Origin: Saprospiraceae bacterium
Lineage (GTDB): Bacteria > Bacteroidota > Bacteroidia > Chitinophagales > Saprospiraceae
Direction of reading: 5' to 3'
Assembly (NCBI GenBank): GCA_020848695.1
Contig: JADLHT010000014.1
Coordinates: 62,001 to 126,000 of the forward strand
Length of the DNA: 64,000 nt
Part shown: positions 42,457 through 51,623 of the stretch, one piece after another
Layout of the letters: the number at the start of each line of letters is the position of its first letter
How positions within the stretch are numbered: position 1 is the first letter of the stretch
Notes under the pieces: model-generated
The model's input: only the letters and a program-made list of their open reading frames with translations
Databases searched by the model: none
What the model was told of the DNA's origin: nothing
Position numbers and translations under genes: made by a program

Positions 42457-44007
42457 ATGCTCAAGCAACAACTTAGTCAGAAGTTAATACAGAAATTATC
42501 TCCTCAGCAGATTCAGTTAATGAAGTTGTTGCAAATTCCTACGGCTATATTAAATCAAAGAATTCAGGAAGAATTGGAACAAAACCCAGCCTTAGAAGAA
42601 GGAGGGGAGCTTGAAGATTCCAATGAATTATTTGCAGAATCTAACGATTCATCAACAGAAGAGGATCACAAAGAGGAGACAGAATTTATTGAAACAGAAC
42701 CTTTCGAACAAAATTCTGAAGATAGTTTTGAGGAGTATCTGAATAACTACATAGAAGACGAACCGGGTAACTATCAATACAATGCAGGTGATTTCAGTGT
42801 TGACGATTCACAAAGCAAGACCATGCCTTATGCGGTTGAAAGTTCATTTCATGATAATTTGAATCGACAAATAGGATTGCTTAAACTGAAAAATGAAAAA
42901 CAGTTAAAAATAGCACAACAAATTATTGGCAGCATAGACGATGACGGATATTTACGAAGAGAAGCGAATGCAATTATCGATGATCTTCTATTTGCACACA
43001 ATCTTGAAGTTACTGAAAAAGAAGTCAATGAAATTCTAATAAAAATTCAGTCGTTTGATCCACCTGGAGTTGGTGCCCGCAATTTGCAGGAATGTCTTCT
43101 TATTCAAATTAGAATTAAAATTCAAATTGAGAACAGAAAGATTTTTCTTAAAGTCCTGAAATTGTCTGAAGCAATATTGCTCCATTACTTTGAAGAATTT
43201 ACCAAGAAGCATTACACCAAACTTCAAAAATCATTTAATCTGACAGAAGCTCAATTGAAAGTTGCTATTGATGAAATTTTAAAACTTAATCCGAAGCCCT
43301 CGTCAGGATATCAGGATTCGGTTGCGCATTATTCTGTAGCGGGTCATTATATCATTCCCGATTTTACCATAACGAATCGGGATGGCGAACTTGAATTAAC
43401 ACTCAATTCAAAAAATGCCCCTGACCTTAGGATCAACGATCAATATCTTGGAATGTTGAAAAGTTATAAGGAGAATAAAGCTGCCAACAATACTGAAAAG
43501 AAAGAAAAGGATGCCGTCATGTTTATTAAACAAAAAATTGAATCTGCAAAATGGTTCATTGATGCTATTAAGCAAAGACAGGATACCCTCTATCGTTGTA
43601 TGTACGCCATCATGCAATTTCAGAATGACTACTTTCAAACTGGAGATCAGCGGAAGATCAAACCCATGATTCTGAAGGATATCGCGGATATTACCAGCCT
43701 GGATATATCTACGGTTTCCCGGGTTGCAAATAGTAAATTTGTTCAAACTGAATTTGGTACAAAACGATTAAAGGATTTTTTTTCCGAATCATTGCAAAAT
43801 GATGAAGGTGATGAAGTGTCAACTCTGGAAGTAAAGAAAATTCTTTCTGATCTTGTTACTGCAGAGAAAAAAAATAAACCATTAAGTGACGAGAAATTGA
43901 AAGAGATTCTTCTAAGAAAAGGGTACAACATTGCTAGAAGAACCATTGCCAAATACAGAGAACAATTAAATATTCCGGTAGCGAGGTTAAGAAAGGAATT
44001 GGTATAA
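42457..44007 (+). CDS. rpoN: RNA polymerase sigma-54 factor
   Basis: This is a 516-residue sigma-54. Region I is the Gln/Leu-rich LKQQLSQKLIQKLSPQQIQLMKLLQIPTAILNQRIQEELEQNPALEE. Region II is long and acidic (about 50-125). The core-binding region follows (QIIGSIDDDGYLRR, IQSFDPPGVGARNLQECLLIQI), then the helix-turn-helix region (LDISTVSRVANSKFVQTEFGTKRLKDFFS) and the RpoN box ARRTIAKYREQLNIPVA near the end. Sigma-54 needs bacterial enhancer-binding ATPases; none is in this window. A TATTTTTG at 42381-42388 could be its -7 promoter box. Confidence 0.97.
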   Translation: MLKQQLSQKLIQKLSPQQIQLMKLLQIPTAILNQRIQEELEQNPALEEGGELEDSNELFAESNDSSTEEDHKEETEFIETEPFEQNSEDSFEEYLNNYIEDEPGNYQYNAGDFSVDDSQSKTMPYAVESSFHDNLNRQIGLLKLKNEKQLKIAQQIIGSIDDDGYLRREANAIIDDLLFAHNLEVTEKEVNEILIKIQSFDPPGVGARNLQECLLIQIRIKIQIENRKIFLKVLKLSEAILLHYFEEFTKKHYTKLQKSFNLTEAQLKVAIDEILKLNPKPSSGYQDSVAHYSVAGHYIIPDFTITNRDGELELTLNSKNAPDLRINDQYLGMLKSYKENKAANNTEKKEKDAVMFIKQKIESAKWFIDAIKQRQDTLYRCMYAIMQFQNDYFQTGDQRKIKPMILKDIADITSLDISTVSRVANSKFVQTEFGTKRLKDFFSESLQNDEGDEVSTLEVKKILSDLVTAEKKNKPLSDEKLKEILLRKGYNIARRTIAKYREQLNIPVARLRKELV

Positions 44008-44114
44008 ACTACCTCTTTGGCTTTAGAAAGCTTAAATTCTTTACAATTCATTGCTTCAACTTAAAACTTTAAGCTGCCATAAAAATAAAATTCCTAATCT
44101 TAGGTAACACTAAA

Positions 44115-45539
44115 TTAATTCCATCCTCCCCCGAGTGCTCTATACAGATTAACCTTAGATTCCAGTTGTTTCATTTTAATCTCTATCAATTGCATTTTGG
44201 ATTCAAGTGCATCTCTTTGAGTAAGAAGAACTTCTGCATAATCTGCTCTTGCTGAATTGAATAAATTATTAGCGATTGAAACAGATTGTATTAAAGTTTC
44301 AACTTCCTGATTTTTAATTCTAAAGCTTTTTGTAAAGTTATCATTTTTTGAAAGTTGATTAATCACATCTACATAAGCATTAAGAATGCTCTGTTCATAA
44401 CCATACAAAGCTTGAATTTGTCTTGCACTGGCCGAATAAAAATTAGCGTATAATGCATTCCGGTTAATCAGCGGAGCAACAAGATCACCTGCCAGATTAT
44501 AAATTAAAGATTGTGGATTAATTAGAAAAACCGGATTAAATGATTGAAATCCCAAACCGGCTTTTAGGGCTACATTTGGATAAAAGCTTGCTTTCGCAAT
44601 TTTAACATCCATTCGAGATGCTTCTACCTGAATTTCAGCTTTTCTAACGTCTGGTCTGTTAGTTAACAATTGTGAGGGGATTCCAATTTGTGTTGAGCTG
44701 GCATCAATATTTAAAAAATTGTCAGATTCCCGTCTAATTGGTTTGGGAAATCTTGCCGTTAAAAAATTAATCCTATTTTCCGTTTCAGTTATTTTTTGTT
44801 GAATCTCATATTGCAAATTCCTTGTATTTAGCAATTGAGCTTCAAAACGATTAACTGCAAGTTGAGTAACTTTTGCTGCATCTTTCTGAAGTTTGACTGC
44901 ATTCACTGCGTTCGATTGAATTACTATGTTTGTTTCTACATTTTTCAACAGATTGTCCAAAGACATCAACTCATAATACGATAAGGCAATTTCGGCAATC
45001 AAATTTGTAACCATAAAATTCTTACCTTCAAGCTCAGCAAGGTATTTTAATGCTGCAGATTTCTTTGCATTCCTCAATTTTTTCCATAAATCCAGCTCCC
45101 ATGTAGCAGAACCAGAGACCATGAAATCTCCTATATAACTTGGCTTGTTGTTATTAGTTTTCCATTCTTCTTCAGATTGTCCATCCCAGGTATATTTACT
45201 TGCTCGATCAGGACCGGAACCAAAATTTAAATTAACAAATGGAAGATATTCTCCTTTTCTTGCACGAATTTCGTTCTTGCTTACTTCGAGCTCATTCAAG
45301 ATAATATTTAATTCTTGATTATTGGAAAGAGCTGTATCAATCAAAGCAATTAAGTTTGAATCTGTGAAATAGTTTCTCCAATTAAGTTTTGAAATATTGT
45401 TGGTATCGCTGACATTTTGGAACCTTTCAGGAATGTCAGGATTTAATTTCGTAAATGCAACTTTCGGAATGTTACAGGACCAAAAAGCAATTAGTGTAAT
45501 AATTAATACTGAACTTTCAAATAGTCTATTGTTCATCAT
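44115..45539 (-). CDS. Outer membrane efflux lipoprotein, NodT/OprM family
   Basis: This is a 474-residue TolC-type channel protein with a lipoprotein signal (LIALIIFWSC-like ITLIAFWSCNIPK). Two outer membrane efflux repeats are present: LIALIDTALSNNQELNIILNELEVSKNEI and PDVRKAEIQVEASRMDVKIAKASFYPNVAL, with coiled-coil segments and the closing LTQRDALESKMQLIEIKMKQLESKVNLYRALGGGW that is typical of NodT. It completes the tripartite pump with the two upstream genes; its start overlaps the pump gene end by 14 nt. Confidence 0.92.
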   Translation of the reverse strand: MMNNRLFESSVLIITLIAFWSCNIPKVAFTKLNPDIPERFQNVSDTNNISKLNWRNYFTDSNLIALIDTALSNNQELNIILNELEVSKNEIRARKGEYLPFVNLNFGSGPDRASKYTWDGQSEEEWKTNNNKPSYIGDFMVSGSATWELDLWKKLRNAKKSAALKYLAELEGKNFMVTNLIAEIALSYYELMSLDNLLKNVETNIVIQSNAVNAVKLQKDAAKVTQLAVNRFEAQLLNTRNLQYEIQQKITETENRINFLTARFPKPIRRESDNFLNIDASSTQIGIPSQLLTNRPDVRKAEIQVEASRMDVKIAKASFYPNVALKAGLGFQSFNPVFLINPQSLIYNLAGDLVAPLINRNALYANFYSASARQIQALYGYEQSILNAYVDVINQLSKNDNFTKSFRIKNQEVETLIQSVSIANNLFNSARADYAEVLLTQRDALESKMQLIEIKMKQLESKVNLYRALGGGWN

Positions 45540-48500
45540 CTTTTCGCTTTAATAATTTAATTAAAATTTTCTTGACTGTTTTATTCAAAGAAGACGTTGA
45601 TTGTGCCTCAACAAAAACCTCACTCAATGGATTGTGATCCTCATCTCGAATTAGATTCTTGCCTTCTGCTAAAGTTCCGAAAATATAATAAAGTCCAGGT
45701 ACCAGCAATACTCCAAACACTGTTCCAAAAAGCATACCTCCCAACGACGAAGCACCAATGGTATGGTTGCCGACAGCACCTGGTCCTGTTGCTACAACCA
45801 GAGGAATTAAACCTGCAATAAATGCAAATGATGTCATTAATATGGGTCTGAATCGTACCTTGGCTCCTTCAACTGCTGCGTCAAACACAGACATCCCCTG
45901 ATTGTGTTTTTGTACAGCAAATTCAACAATCAATACTGCATTTTTTCCTAACAACCCTGCAAGCATTATTAATCCAATCTGTGCATAAACGTCATTGGCA
46001 AGACCCATTGCTTTGAGCAATAAGAATGATCCGAAAATTCCGGGAGGCAAAGAAAGTATAACAGATAAAGGAAGTAAGAAACTTTCATATTGAGCTGCTA
46101 AAACAAGATAGACGAAACCCAATACAACTATGAAAATGTACAGAGCTTCATTACCTCTTTTGGCTTCATCATAAGAAAGTCCTTCCCAGGCGATATCATA
46201 GCCTTTAGGTAATTTTTCTTTTGCAACTTCTTTAATAATGCTGATGGCATCACTTGATGTATATCCTTTTGCAGGCATACCATTGATTAACGCTGATGTA
46301 TACAAATTGTATCGCGCAATTTCATTTGGACCTTGTGATTTTTTAATCGACATGAATGAAGAGTAAGGCACCATTTCACCATGATCATTTTTTACATAAA
46401 GCTTAAGAATATCAGAAGGCAATTCTCTGTATTTAGGATCGGCTTGTGTATAAACTTTATAGTAATTATTAAATCGGATAAAACCCTGTTCGTAGGTACT
46501 TCCTACCAGAATGTTCAGGTTTTCCATTGCCTTGCCTATGGATACCCCTTTTTGCATAGCGAGTTTATTGTCAACGATTATTTCGTATTGTGGATATTTT
46601 GCAGAATAAAAAGAGAATATCCCTTGTAGTTCTTTCCTCTTCTTTAACTCAACTACAAAATCTGAAGTAACCTTATCAAACTCATGGTAATCTACATCAC
46701 TGTGTTTGTCCAAAAGTCTTAAAGCAAAACCTGAAGAAGCTCCATATCCCGGAACAGCTGGAGGTTCAAAAAATTCTACAATGGCACCAATATCTTTTGT
46801 CTTCTCTTCAAGTTCCTCCATAATTTCCTTGACTGACTGTTTTCGTTCTGACCAGTCTTTCAAATTTATCAGGCAGGTGCCTGCATTCGAACCACGTCCT
46901 TCTGTCAGAATCTCATAACCCGCCATTGCGGTTACTGATTTTACGCCTTCTATTTCCTTTACTATTTTCTGAAGATTTTCAGAAACTTCATTGGTTCTTT
47001 CCAAAGTAGTTCCTGGTGGAGTTTGAATAATTGCGTAAATCTGTCCTTGATCTTCTCCTGGTATAAAGCCTGCTGGCAGAATCTTATTAAAACCAACTAT
47101 TCCAATCCCAAAAATTAATAAAGTACCATATGTTATAACTCTTCGATTTACAATAAAATTCAGAATACTGGTATATCTTCCAGTTAGTTTTTCAAATTTT
47201 CCATTAAACCAGTTCATAAACTTATTGACAAGTGATTGTCTTTTATGATGGCCGTATGTATTCTTCAGAAGCATCGCACAAAGAACAGGTGTTAGAGTTA
47301 AGGCTACCACACCAGAGAGAATTATTGCACATGCCATTGTTATAGAGAATTGTCGATACAATACTCCAACTGGTCCTGTCATAAAAGTAACCGGTACAAA
47401 TACAGCGGTCATTACAAGTGTAATGGCAATAATTGCTCCACTGATTTCTCCTAGCACCTTGGTTGTTGCTTTATAGGGTGAAAGCTGTTCTTCTTCCATT
47501 TTGGCATGAACAGCTTCAACAACAACTATTGCATTATCTACTACAATACCAATTGCAAGTACAAGTGCAAACAAAGTCACAAGATTAATGCTTATTCCAA
47601 ACCATTGCATAAAAACAAATGCTCCTATCAATGAAACCGGAACAGCAATTACAGGGATTAAGGTCGATCTAAAATCACCTAGAAAGATAAAAACAACAAA
47701 GGCAACTAGAATGAATGCTTCAAGAAGGGTGTGCATAACCTTTTCAATTGATGCATTCACAAAGGTTGAAACATCATAATTGATCTCATAATCAACACCT
47801 GGTGGAAAATCTTTTTCCATTTCTTTGAGTTTGGCTTTAACTGCAGCAATAACATCATTCGCATTACTCCCTGGATTCTGCTTCAAGACCATAGAAGCCG
47901 TTGGAAATCCATCTTTATTTGTATAGATATCAACAAATTCAGAACCAACTTCAACGTCTGCAACATCTTTCAATTTTAATATTTCGCCCTCCGAGTTTGA
48001 ACGTACAATGATTTCTCGATATTCCTCAGGTCTGTTATACCATCCCTTATAGGTAAAAGTATATTCCTGTGACTGGGCAACCTTACCTGAACTTAATCCA
48101 ACACGACCCGGTCTGGCTATTACACTTTGTTCATCAATTGCTTGAAGAACTTCCTCTGCTGAAATATTGTATGCTCTCATTCGGTCAGGCTTTAACCATA
48201 CTCGAATTGCAAAAGCACGACTGCCGATCAGGTCAGAACTTGCCATACCTCTAATACGTTGAAGTTCCGGTACGATATAGGTGTTTGCATAGTTGAATAA
48301 AAATTTCTGATCAGTATTTTTCTTATCCGTGCTGTATAAATTCACATACATCAGCATACTGGGTTGAATTGGAGTAATTATAACACCTTCTCTTTGTACC
48401 AGTAGCGGGAGATTTGCCCACACCTGATCAACCCTGGCTTTGACTCTCGTTGCAGCAATAGTAGGATCGGTACCTTGTTCAAATACAATTTGGATAGTTG

Positions 48501-48762
48501 CTTCACTCGCTGAAGTTGCATCAGACATAATGTATAGCATTCCCTGGACTCCATTGATTGCTCTTTCCAAAATGGTTAGTGTGGATTTTACCAATACGTC
48601 TGCATTGGAACCGGGGAATTCGATAAAAATACTAACTCTTGGTGGCGCTAATTCAGGGAACTGTGAAACAGGTCGTGTTATAATAGAGAGTATTCCTAAG
48701 AAGACAATCGCCAATGACAAAGCAATCGCCAATACAGGTCTTTGTATAAACTTACTAAACAT
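45526..48762 (-). CDS. Multidrug RND efflux pump, HAE1 (AcrB-like) family
   Basis: This is a 1078-residue inner membrane pump, slightly longer than AcrB, with an extra basic and polar C-terminal tail. It starts FIQRPVLAIALSLAIVFLGILSI and has 12 transmembrane helices in two halves, with docking and porter domains between. Transmembrane helix 4 reads IGIVVDNAIVVVEAVHAKM; AcrB has two Asp here (407/408), and the second is Asn in this protein, so the proton relay differs slightly. PVTFMTGPVGVLYRQFSITMACAIILSG and YDEAKRGNEALYIFIVVLGFVYLVLAAQYESFLLPL are also typical. Substrates are probably hydrophobic drugs or detergents. Confidence 0.94.
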   Translation of the reverse strand: MFSKFIQRPVLAIALSLAIVFLGILSIITRPVSQFPELAPPRVSIFIEFPGSNADVLVKSTLTILERAINGVQGMLYIMSDATSASEATIQIVFEQGTDPTIAATRVKARVDQVWANLPLLVQREGVIITPIQPSMLMYVNLYSTDKKNTDQKFLFNYANTYIVPELQRIRGMASSDLIGSRAFAIRVWLKPDRMRAYNISAEEVLQAIDEQSVIARPGRVGLSSGKVAQSQEYTFTYKGWYNRPEEYREIIVRSNSEGEILKLKDVADVEVGSEFVDIYTNKDGFPTASMVLKQNPGSNANDVIAAVKAKLKEMEKDFPPGVDYEINYDVSTFVNASIEKVMHTLLEAFILVAFVVFIFLGDFRSTLIPVIAVPVSLIGAFVFMQWFGISINLVTLFALVLAIGIVVDNAIVVVEAVHAKMEEEQLSPYKATTKVLGEISGAIIAITLVMTAVFVPVTFMTGPVGVLYRQFSITMACAIILSGVVALTLTPVLCAMLLKNTYGHHKRQSLVNKFMNWFNGKFEKLTGRYTSILNFIVNRRVITYGTLLIFGIGIVGFNKILPAGFIPGEDQGQIYAIIQTPPGTTLERTNEVSENLQKIVKEIEGVKSVTAMAGYEILTEGRGSNAGTCLINLKDWSERKQSVKEIMEELEEKTKDIGAIVEFFEPPAVPGYGASSGFALRLLDKHSDVDYHEFDKVTSDFVVELKKRKELQGIFSFYSAKYPQYEIIVDNKLAMQKGVSIGKAMENLNILVGSTYEQGFIRFNNYYKVYTQADPKYRELPSDILKLYVKNDHGEMVPYSSFMSIKKSQGPNEIARYNLYTSALINGMPAKGYTSSDAISIIKEVAKEKLPKGYDIAWEGLSYDEAKRGNEALYIFIVVLGFVYLVLAAQYESFLLPLSVILSLPPGIFGSFLLLKAMGLANDVYAQIGLIMLAGLLGKNAVLIVEFAVQKHNQGMSVFDAAVEGAKVRFRPILMTSFAFIAGLIPLVVATGPGAVGNHTIGASSLGGMLFGTVFGVLLVPGLYYIFGTLAEGKNLIRDEDHNPLSEVFVEAQSTSSLNKTVKKILIKLLKRKDDEQ

Positions 48763-48787
48763 AAAATTAAAAAATTATAGTTTAGCC

Positions 48788-49870
48788 TTATTCTGCATGT
48801 AGATTAATAAGGCCTTTAAAAATTTCCTCATAAGAAACGAGTTGAGTATTGATGACATCATCGTTCTTGACTTTTGCCAACCCTTCTATTAATATTTTAT
48901 CATTTGGATTCAATCCTTCTTTGACTTCATATAAATGCGGCATTTCAATACCCAGTTTTATTTCTTTCGCAGTTACAAGACCTTCTTTATTTACCAGAAA
49001 CACAAATTTTTTATCCAGTACATCAAAAGTTGCTTCCTGAGGAATAATTAAAACTTTTTTCAAATGTGTTGGTAGCAAAATACTTCCCGTTTCTCCATTA
49101 CGCAACAATTTATCCGGATTAGAAAATGTAGCGCGCATAGCAATATTTCCTGTTTCATTATTAAAGTCCGCTTCTATGGTTTCAATTACTCCTTCTTGTT
49201 CAAAAATTTCATGATTAGCCATCTTTAATTGAACTTTCTGTTTTCCTTCCTTTTTGGTCTTAGATGCTATATCTAAATATTCGGCTTCAGGAACATTAAA
49301 GTAAACCCACATCTTACAATTGTCAGATAATGTAGTCAGTAACTCCCCTTCATCCAGTAGACTTCCTAATCTGATTTCGTTAAATCTTCCGACGATTCCA
49401 TCAAATGGTGCCTTTACGGAAGTAAATTGTAAATGTGCATTTGCCATAGCAAGTTCAGCTTTCGCTTTATTCAACTTAGCTTTTGCAAGAGCTAATTCAT
49501 TTTTTGAAACTACATTAGAATCCGCCAACAATTTAGTGTTTTTATATTCGATCTCAACATAGGATAACTCAGCCGCAGTTTTTTGAACTTCAGTTTGATA
49601 AATTATCGGTTGTATCTGAAACAACAGCTGTCCCTTTTTAACAAATTGACCTTCATCTACCAGAATTTTTTGTAAGTATCCTTTCTCAAGCGCCCGGAGT
49701 TCTATTCGCTGTATGGATTGAATTTGACATACATATTCTGTATTGATCGTAGTATCAAGAATAATCGGATTGGTGACCTTATATGTTACTTCCTCCTGTT
49801 TATGTTCATGATGTTTACAACTTAAAAAAGAAAATATAAATAATAAACTAAATACTTGAATATCTTTCAT
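48788..49870 (-). CDS. RND efflux periplasmic adaptor, AcrA-like
   Basis: This is a 360-residue membrane-fusion lipoprotein (FSLLFIFSFLSCKHH). The barrel-sandwich halves (RALEKGYLQKILVDEGQFVKKGQLLFQI and VKAPFDGIVGRFNEIRLGSLLDEGELLTTL) flank a short coiled-coil hairpin (TAAELSYVEIEYKNTKLLADSNVVSKNELALAKAKLNKAKAELAMANAHLQ). A beta-barrel and membrane-proximal domains follow (GLVTAKEIKLGIEMPHLYEVKEGLNPNDKILIEGLAKV). It joins the RND pump to the channel; first structural gene of the pump operon, 25 nt before the pump gene. Confidence 0.93.
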   Translation of the reverse strand: MKDIQVFSLLFIFSFLSCKHHEHKQEEVTYKVTNPIILDTTINTEYVCQIQSIQRIELRALEKGYLQKILVDEGQFVKKGQLLFQIQPIIYQTEVQKTAAELSYVEIEYKNTKLLADSNVVSKNELALAKAKLNKAKAELAMANAHLQFTSVKAPFDGIVGRFNEIRLGSLLDEGELLTTLSDNCKMWVYFNVPEAEYLDIASKTKKEGKQKVQLKMANHEIFEQEGVIETIEADFNNETGNIAMRATFSNPDKLLRNGETGSILLPTHLKKVLIIPQEATFDVLDKKFVFLVNKEGLVTAKEIKLGIEMPHLYEVKEGLNPNDKILIEGLAKVKNDDVINTQLVSYEEIFKGLINLHAE

Positions 49871-49970
49871 GAAGAAAAATTTTTATTAAAAAGTTAAAGA
49901 AGAAAATAGGCTTTATTCAATACCTGATTAAAGCACAACGATCTTAATACAGATCTTTAAATATGAAATT

Positions 49971-50393
49971 TTAAATAATAAAACTCTTCCAGGAGTGCAG
50001 ATATACGAAGAGAGGGATTTCAACTCTATCCAAAAATGTATATTGAGAAAAGAGTATTAAATTTTTCGTAATTATCTCAATGATAAAATTGTGGATACTA
50101 AAGTGCCTGGAAGCAAATGAAGAATCATCTGAACTTTCATCATTTATGTCTGTGAGTTCAATTAACTCTAAATCAGAACAGTTTTCAAAAACAATAGGAT
50201 TAGGAATGACTGATTTTAAATACTCAGTTTCTATTTGATTAAATTCAAAGTTAGCTTCTTGAAAGTGTGAAATAGAATTTCCTTTAAGAGTTAATGTGTA
50301 ACTATTTAGAATAGAAATAAAAAATAGAAACGCTATCAAAACTCTGTAGTTGAGCTTGTTGCACTGAGGAATCTCTATAATTTGATAATGCAT
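49971..50393 (-). CDS. Small membrane or secreted protein preceding efflux operon
   Basis: This is a 140-residue protein with an N-terminal hydrophobic segment (YRVLIAFLFFISILNSYTLTL). The middle is acidic (NCSDLELIELTDINDESSDDSSF), and the end is aromatic and hydrophobic (IPLFVYLHSWKSFII). I do not recognise it. It lies 100 nt upstream of the adaptor gene on the same strand, in the same position as the Cys-rich gene before the metal pump, and a -7 box is found just ahead, so it probably heads the multidrug efflux operon. Confidence 0.6.
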   Translation of the reverse strand: MHYQIIEIPQCNKLNYRVLIAFLFFISILNSYTLTLKGNSISHFQEANFEFNQIETEYLKSVIPNPIVFENCSDLELIELTDINDESSDDSSFASRHFSIHNFIIEIITKNLILFSQYTFLDRVEIPLFVYLHSWKSFII

Positions 50394-50406
50394 TGCTAAT
50401 GTCGGG

Positions 50407-50414
50407 CAAAGATA
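50407..50414 (-). promoter_or_regulatory. Candidate -7 box of efflux operon
   Basis: On the minus strand TATCTTTG (complement of 50407-50414) fits TAnnTTTG and ends 13 nt before the ATG of the small protein gene. The -33 region has only TTTC at a spacing of 17 nt, so the call is tentative. Confidence 0.4.
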
Positions 50415-50631
50415 TATTGTAAGCCTTGACTGAAATTGTAGAACTAAGAGTTTAACAGTAAATTATGATTGAAAAGTCAATTATAGGATGCAATCTTAGA
50501 TCGCCACATCTGGATTTTTTACGAATTAGGAGAGTCAAGTATCAAAGTTTTTACGCTAAAAAGTTGCATCGAACACTTGAAAGGGACTTCTCTAACTGAT
50601 CAGAAACTAAATGTAGTAAGCTGGGCTCGAT

Positions 50632-51089
50632 CTAACAGTTGACGATACTAAGGATTGTGATCCATGTATTTTTTATAAAATCACTTGGGTTATTAATCGT
50701 ATTCCAAACTGTGATTTGTCCACAGTACAACTCAGAATTGTTCCAATTTTGATTTCTTTTTCTGTAAGGAATACTTCGCAATTTTATACCTTACATAATA
50801 CAAGTTAATTGTATCCAATTAATACTTAACTTGTTCTCTTTGGACTTTGTTTTAATCAATTTGAATGTACCTTTTTCAGATCTTTTTCTGAGTAAGATTA
50901 TTCCATTTGTATCATATCCAGTATCCTTTATTGATTTAGTCTCTAGTTTACAAACAAAAAAACACTTTCATTCAATGGATTGCTTTTTAAGATGCTCTTG
51001 ATTTTTCAATACATTCCATTATGTCTTTTACTAAAAATTCTAAACCCAGTATAAATGTAATATTGATGCCCGCTTGTAAATGGAATCAT
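50632..51089 (-). pseudogene. IS66 ORF2 (TnpB-like) remnant
   Basis: From an ATG at 51089 the frame reads MIPFTSGHQYYIYTGF, the normal opening of IS66 ORF2. It continues through a TGA to KSNPLNESVFLFVN, matching the NPxSGDVFxFxNR segment, and then stops. After a frameshift it resumes (50794-50967) with GYDTNGIILLRKRSEKGTFKL, equivalent to the G-F-V-L-Y-x-K-R-L-E-x-G-T-F core. A further TAA interrupts before GIKLRSIPYRKR (up to about 50745), the usual C-terminal end. Beyond that the same frame stays open to a TAG at 50632-50634 with sequence I cannot assign. Confidence 0.75.
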
Positions 51090-51090
51090 T

Positions 51091-51321
51091 TTACTTTTGC
51101 TTTAATTCTAATTGTACTTTGTATCCAGAATATTTCCTGAAACTTATTCGTATTCCGTTCAGAAATATTATTTCAACTTCTGATTAATTTTAATCTATCC
51201 TAGATGTAATATTGATAAACTGCCCTGTCGTCTCAGTTCTAAGGTTCTTAAACTTTTTCTTCCAACAGTAATATTGAGGAAAGGACATCTTCTTTTGAGT
51301 CAAGAAGTTTATTAAGCTTAT
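51091..51321 (-). pseudogene. IS66 ORF1 (TnpA-like) remnant
   Basis: A single frame with two internal stops encodes SFPQYYCWKKKFK, which fits the ISYxxFYYWKKK motif of IS66 ORF1. It continues to FINITSRID, and after the stops to SEVEIIFLNGIRISF, the conserved C-terminal strand (I-E-I-x-F-x-N-G-x-x-I). The N-terminal helix-turn-helix part is missing or degraded upstream of 51321. Confidence 0.7.
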
Positions 51322-51623
51322 TTAGCCTGTATTACGCTCTTCTAACAATCTTTCAAAACTTTACTTTGTCAATTTTATTTTTGTGCAAAGCGATTCTGCT
51401 AAACTTTTGATGACAAGTGGTACTTAGTTGGACGGAAAAGTTATAATAAGAAGTTACAGATTCATTTCATATACCTACACATTCCACAGTTCCTTATGAA
51501 ATACTATTTCAGATATGAAAGAGCTTCAGGAATCACTTTTAATTCTATTAATAAAATTTACTTACTACAAGGAGACCTGTCCTATTAGAGAAAATCATTT
51601 ATTAAAAAGTGAAGTAAGATTAA

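Larger units (their letters stand above)
50632..51321 (-). mobile_element. Decayed IS66-family insertion sequence remnant
   Basis: The 1.2-kb gap between 50394 and 51623 has no intact gene, but broken minus-strand frames translate to recognisable IS66 accessory proteins in their native order, ORF1 then ORF2. Fragments match in strand, order and spacing, including the ORF1 stop and ORF2 ATG just 1 nt apart (TAAAATG at 51087-51093). Six or more in-frame stops or shifts show it is dead. The large transposase gene (ORF3, tnpC), which should follow at lower coordinates, is absent, and I find no terminal inverted repeats. It is an old truncated copy. The flanks 50394-50631 and 51322-51623 hold nothing I recognise. 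Confidence 0.75.
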
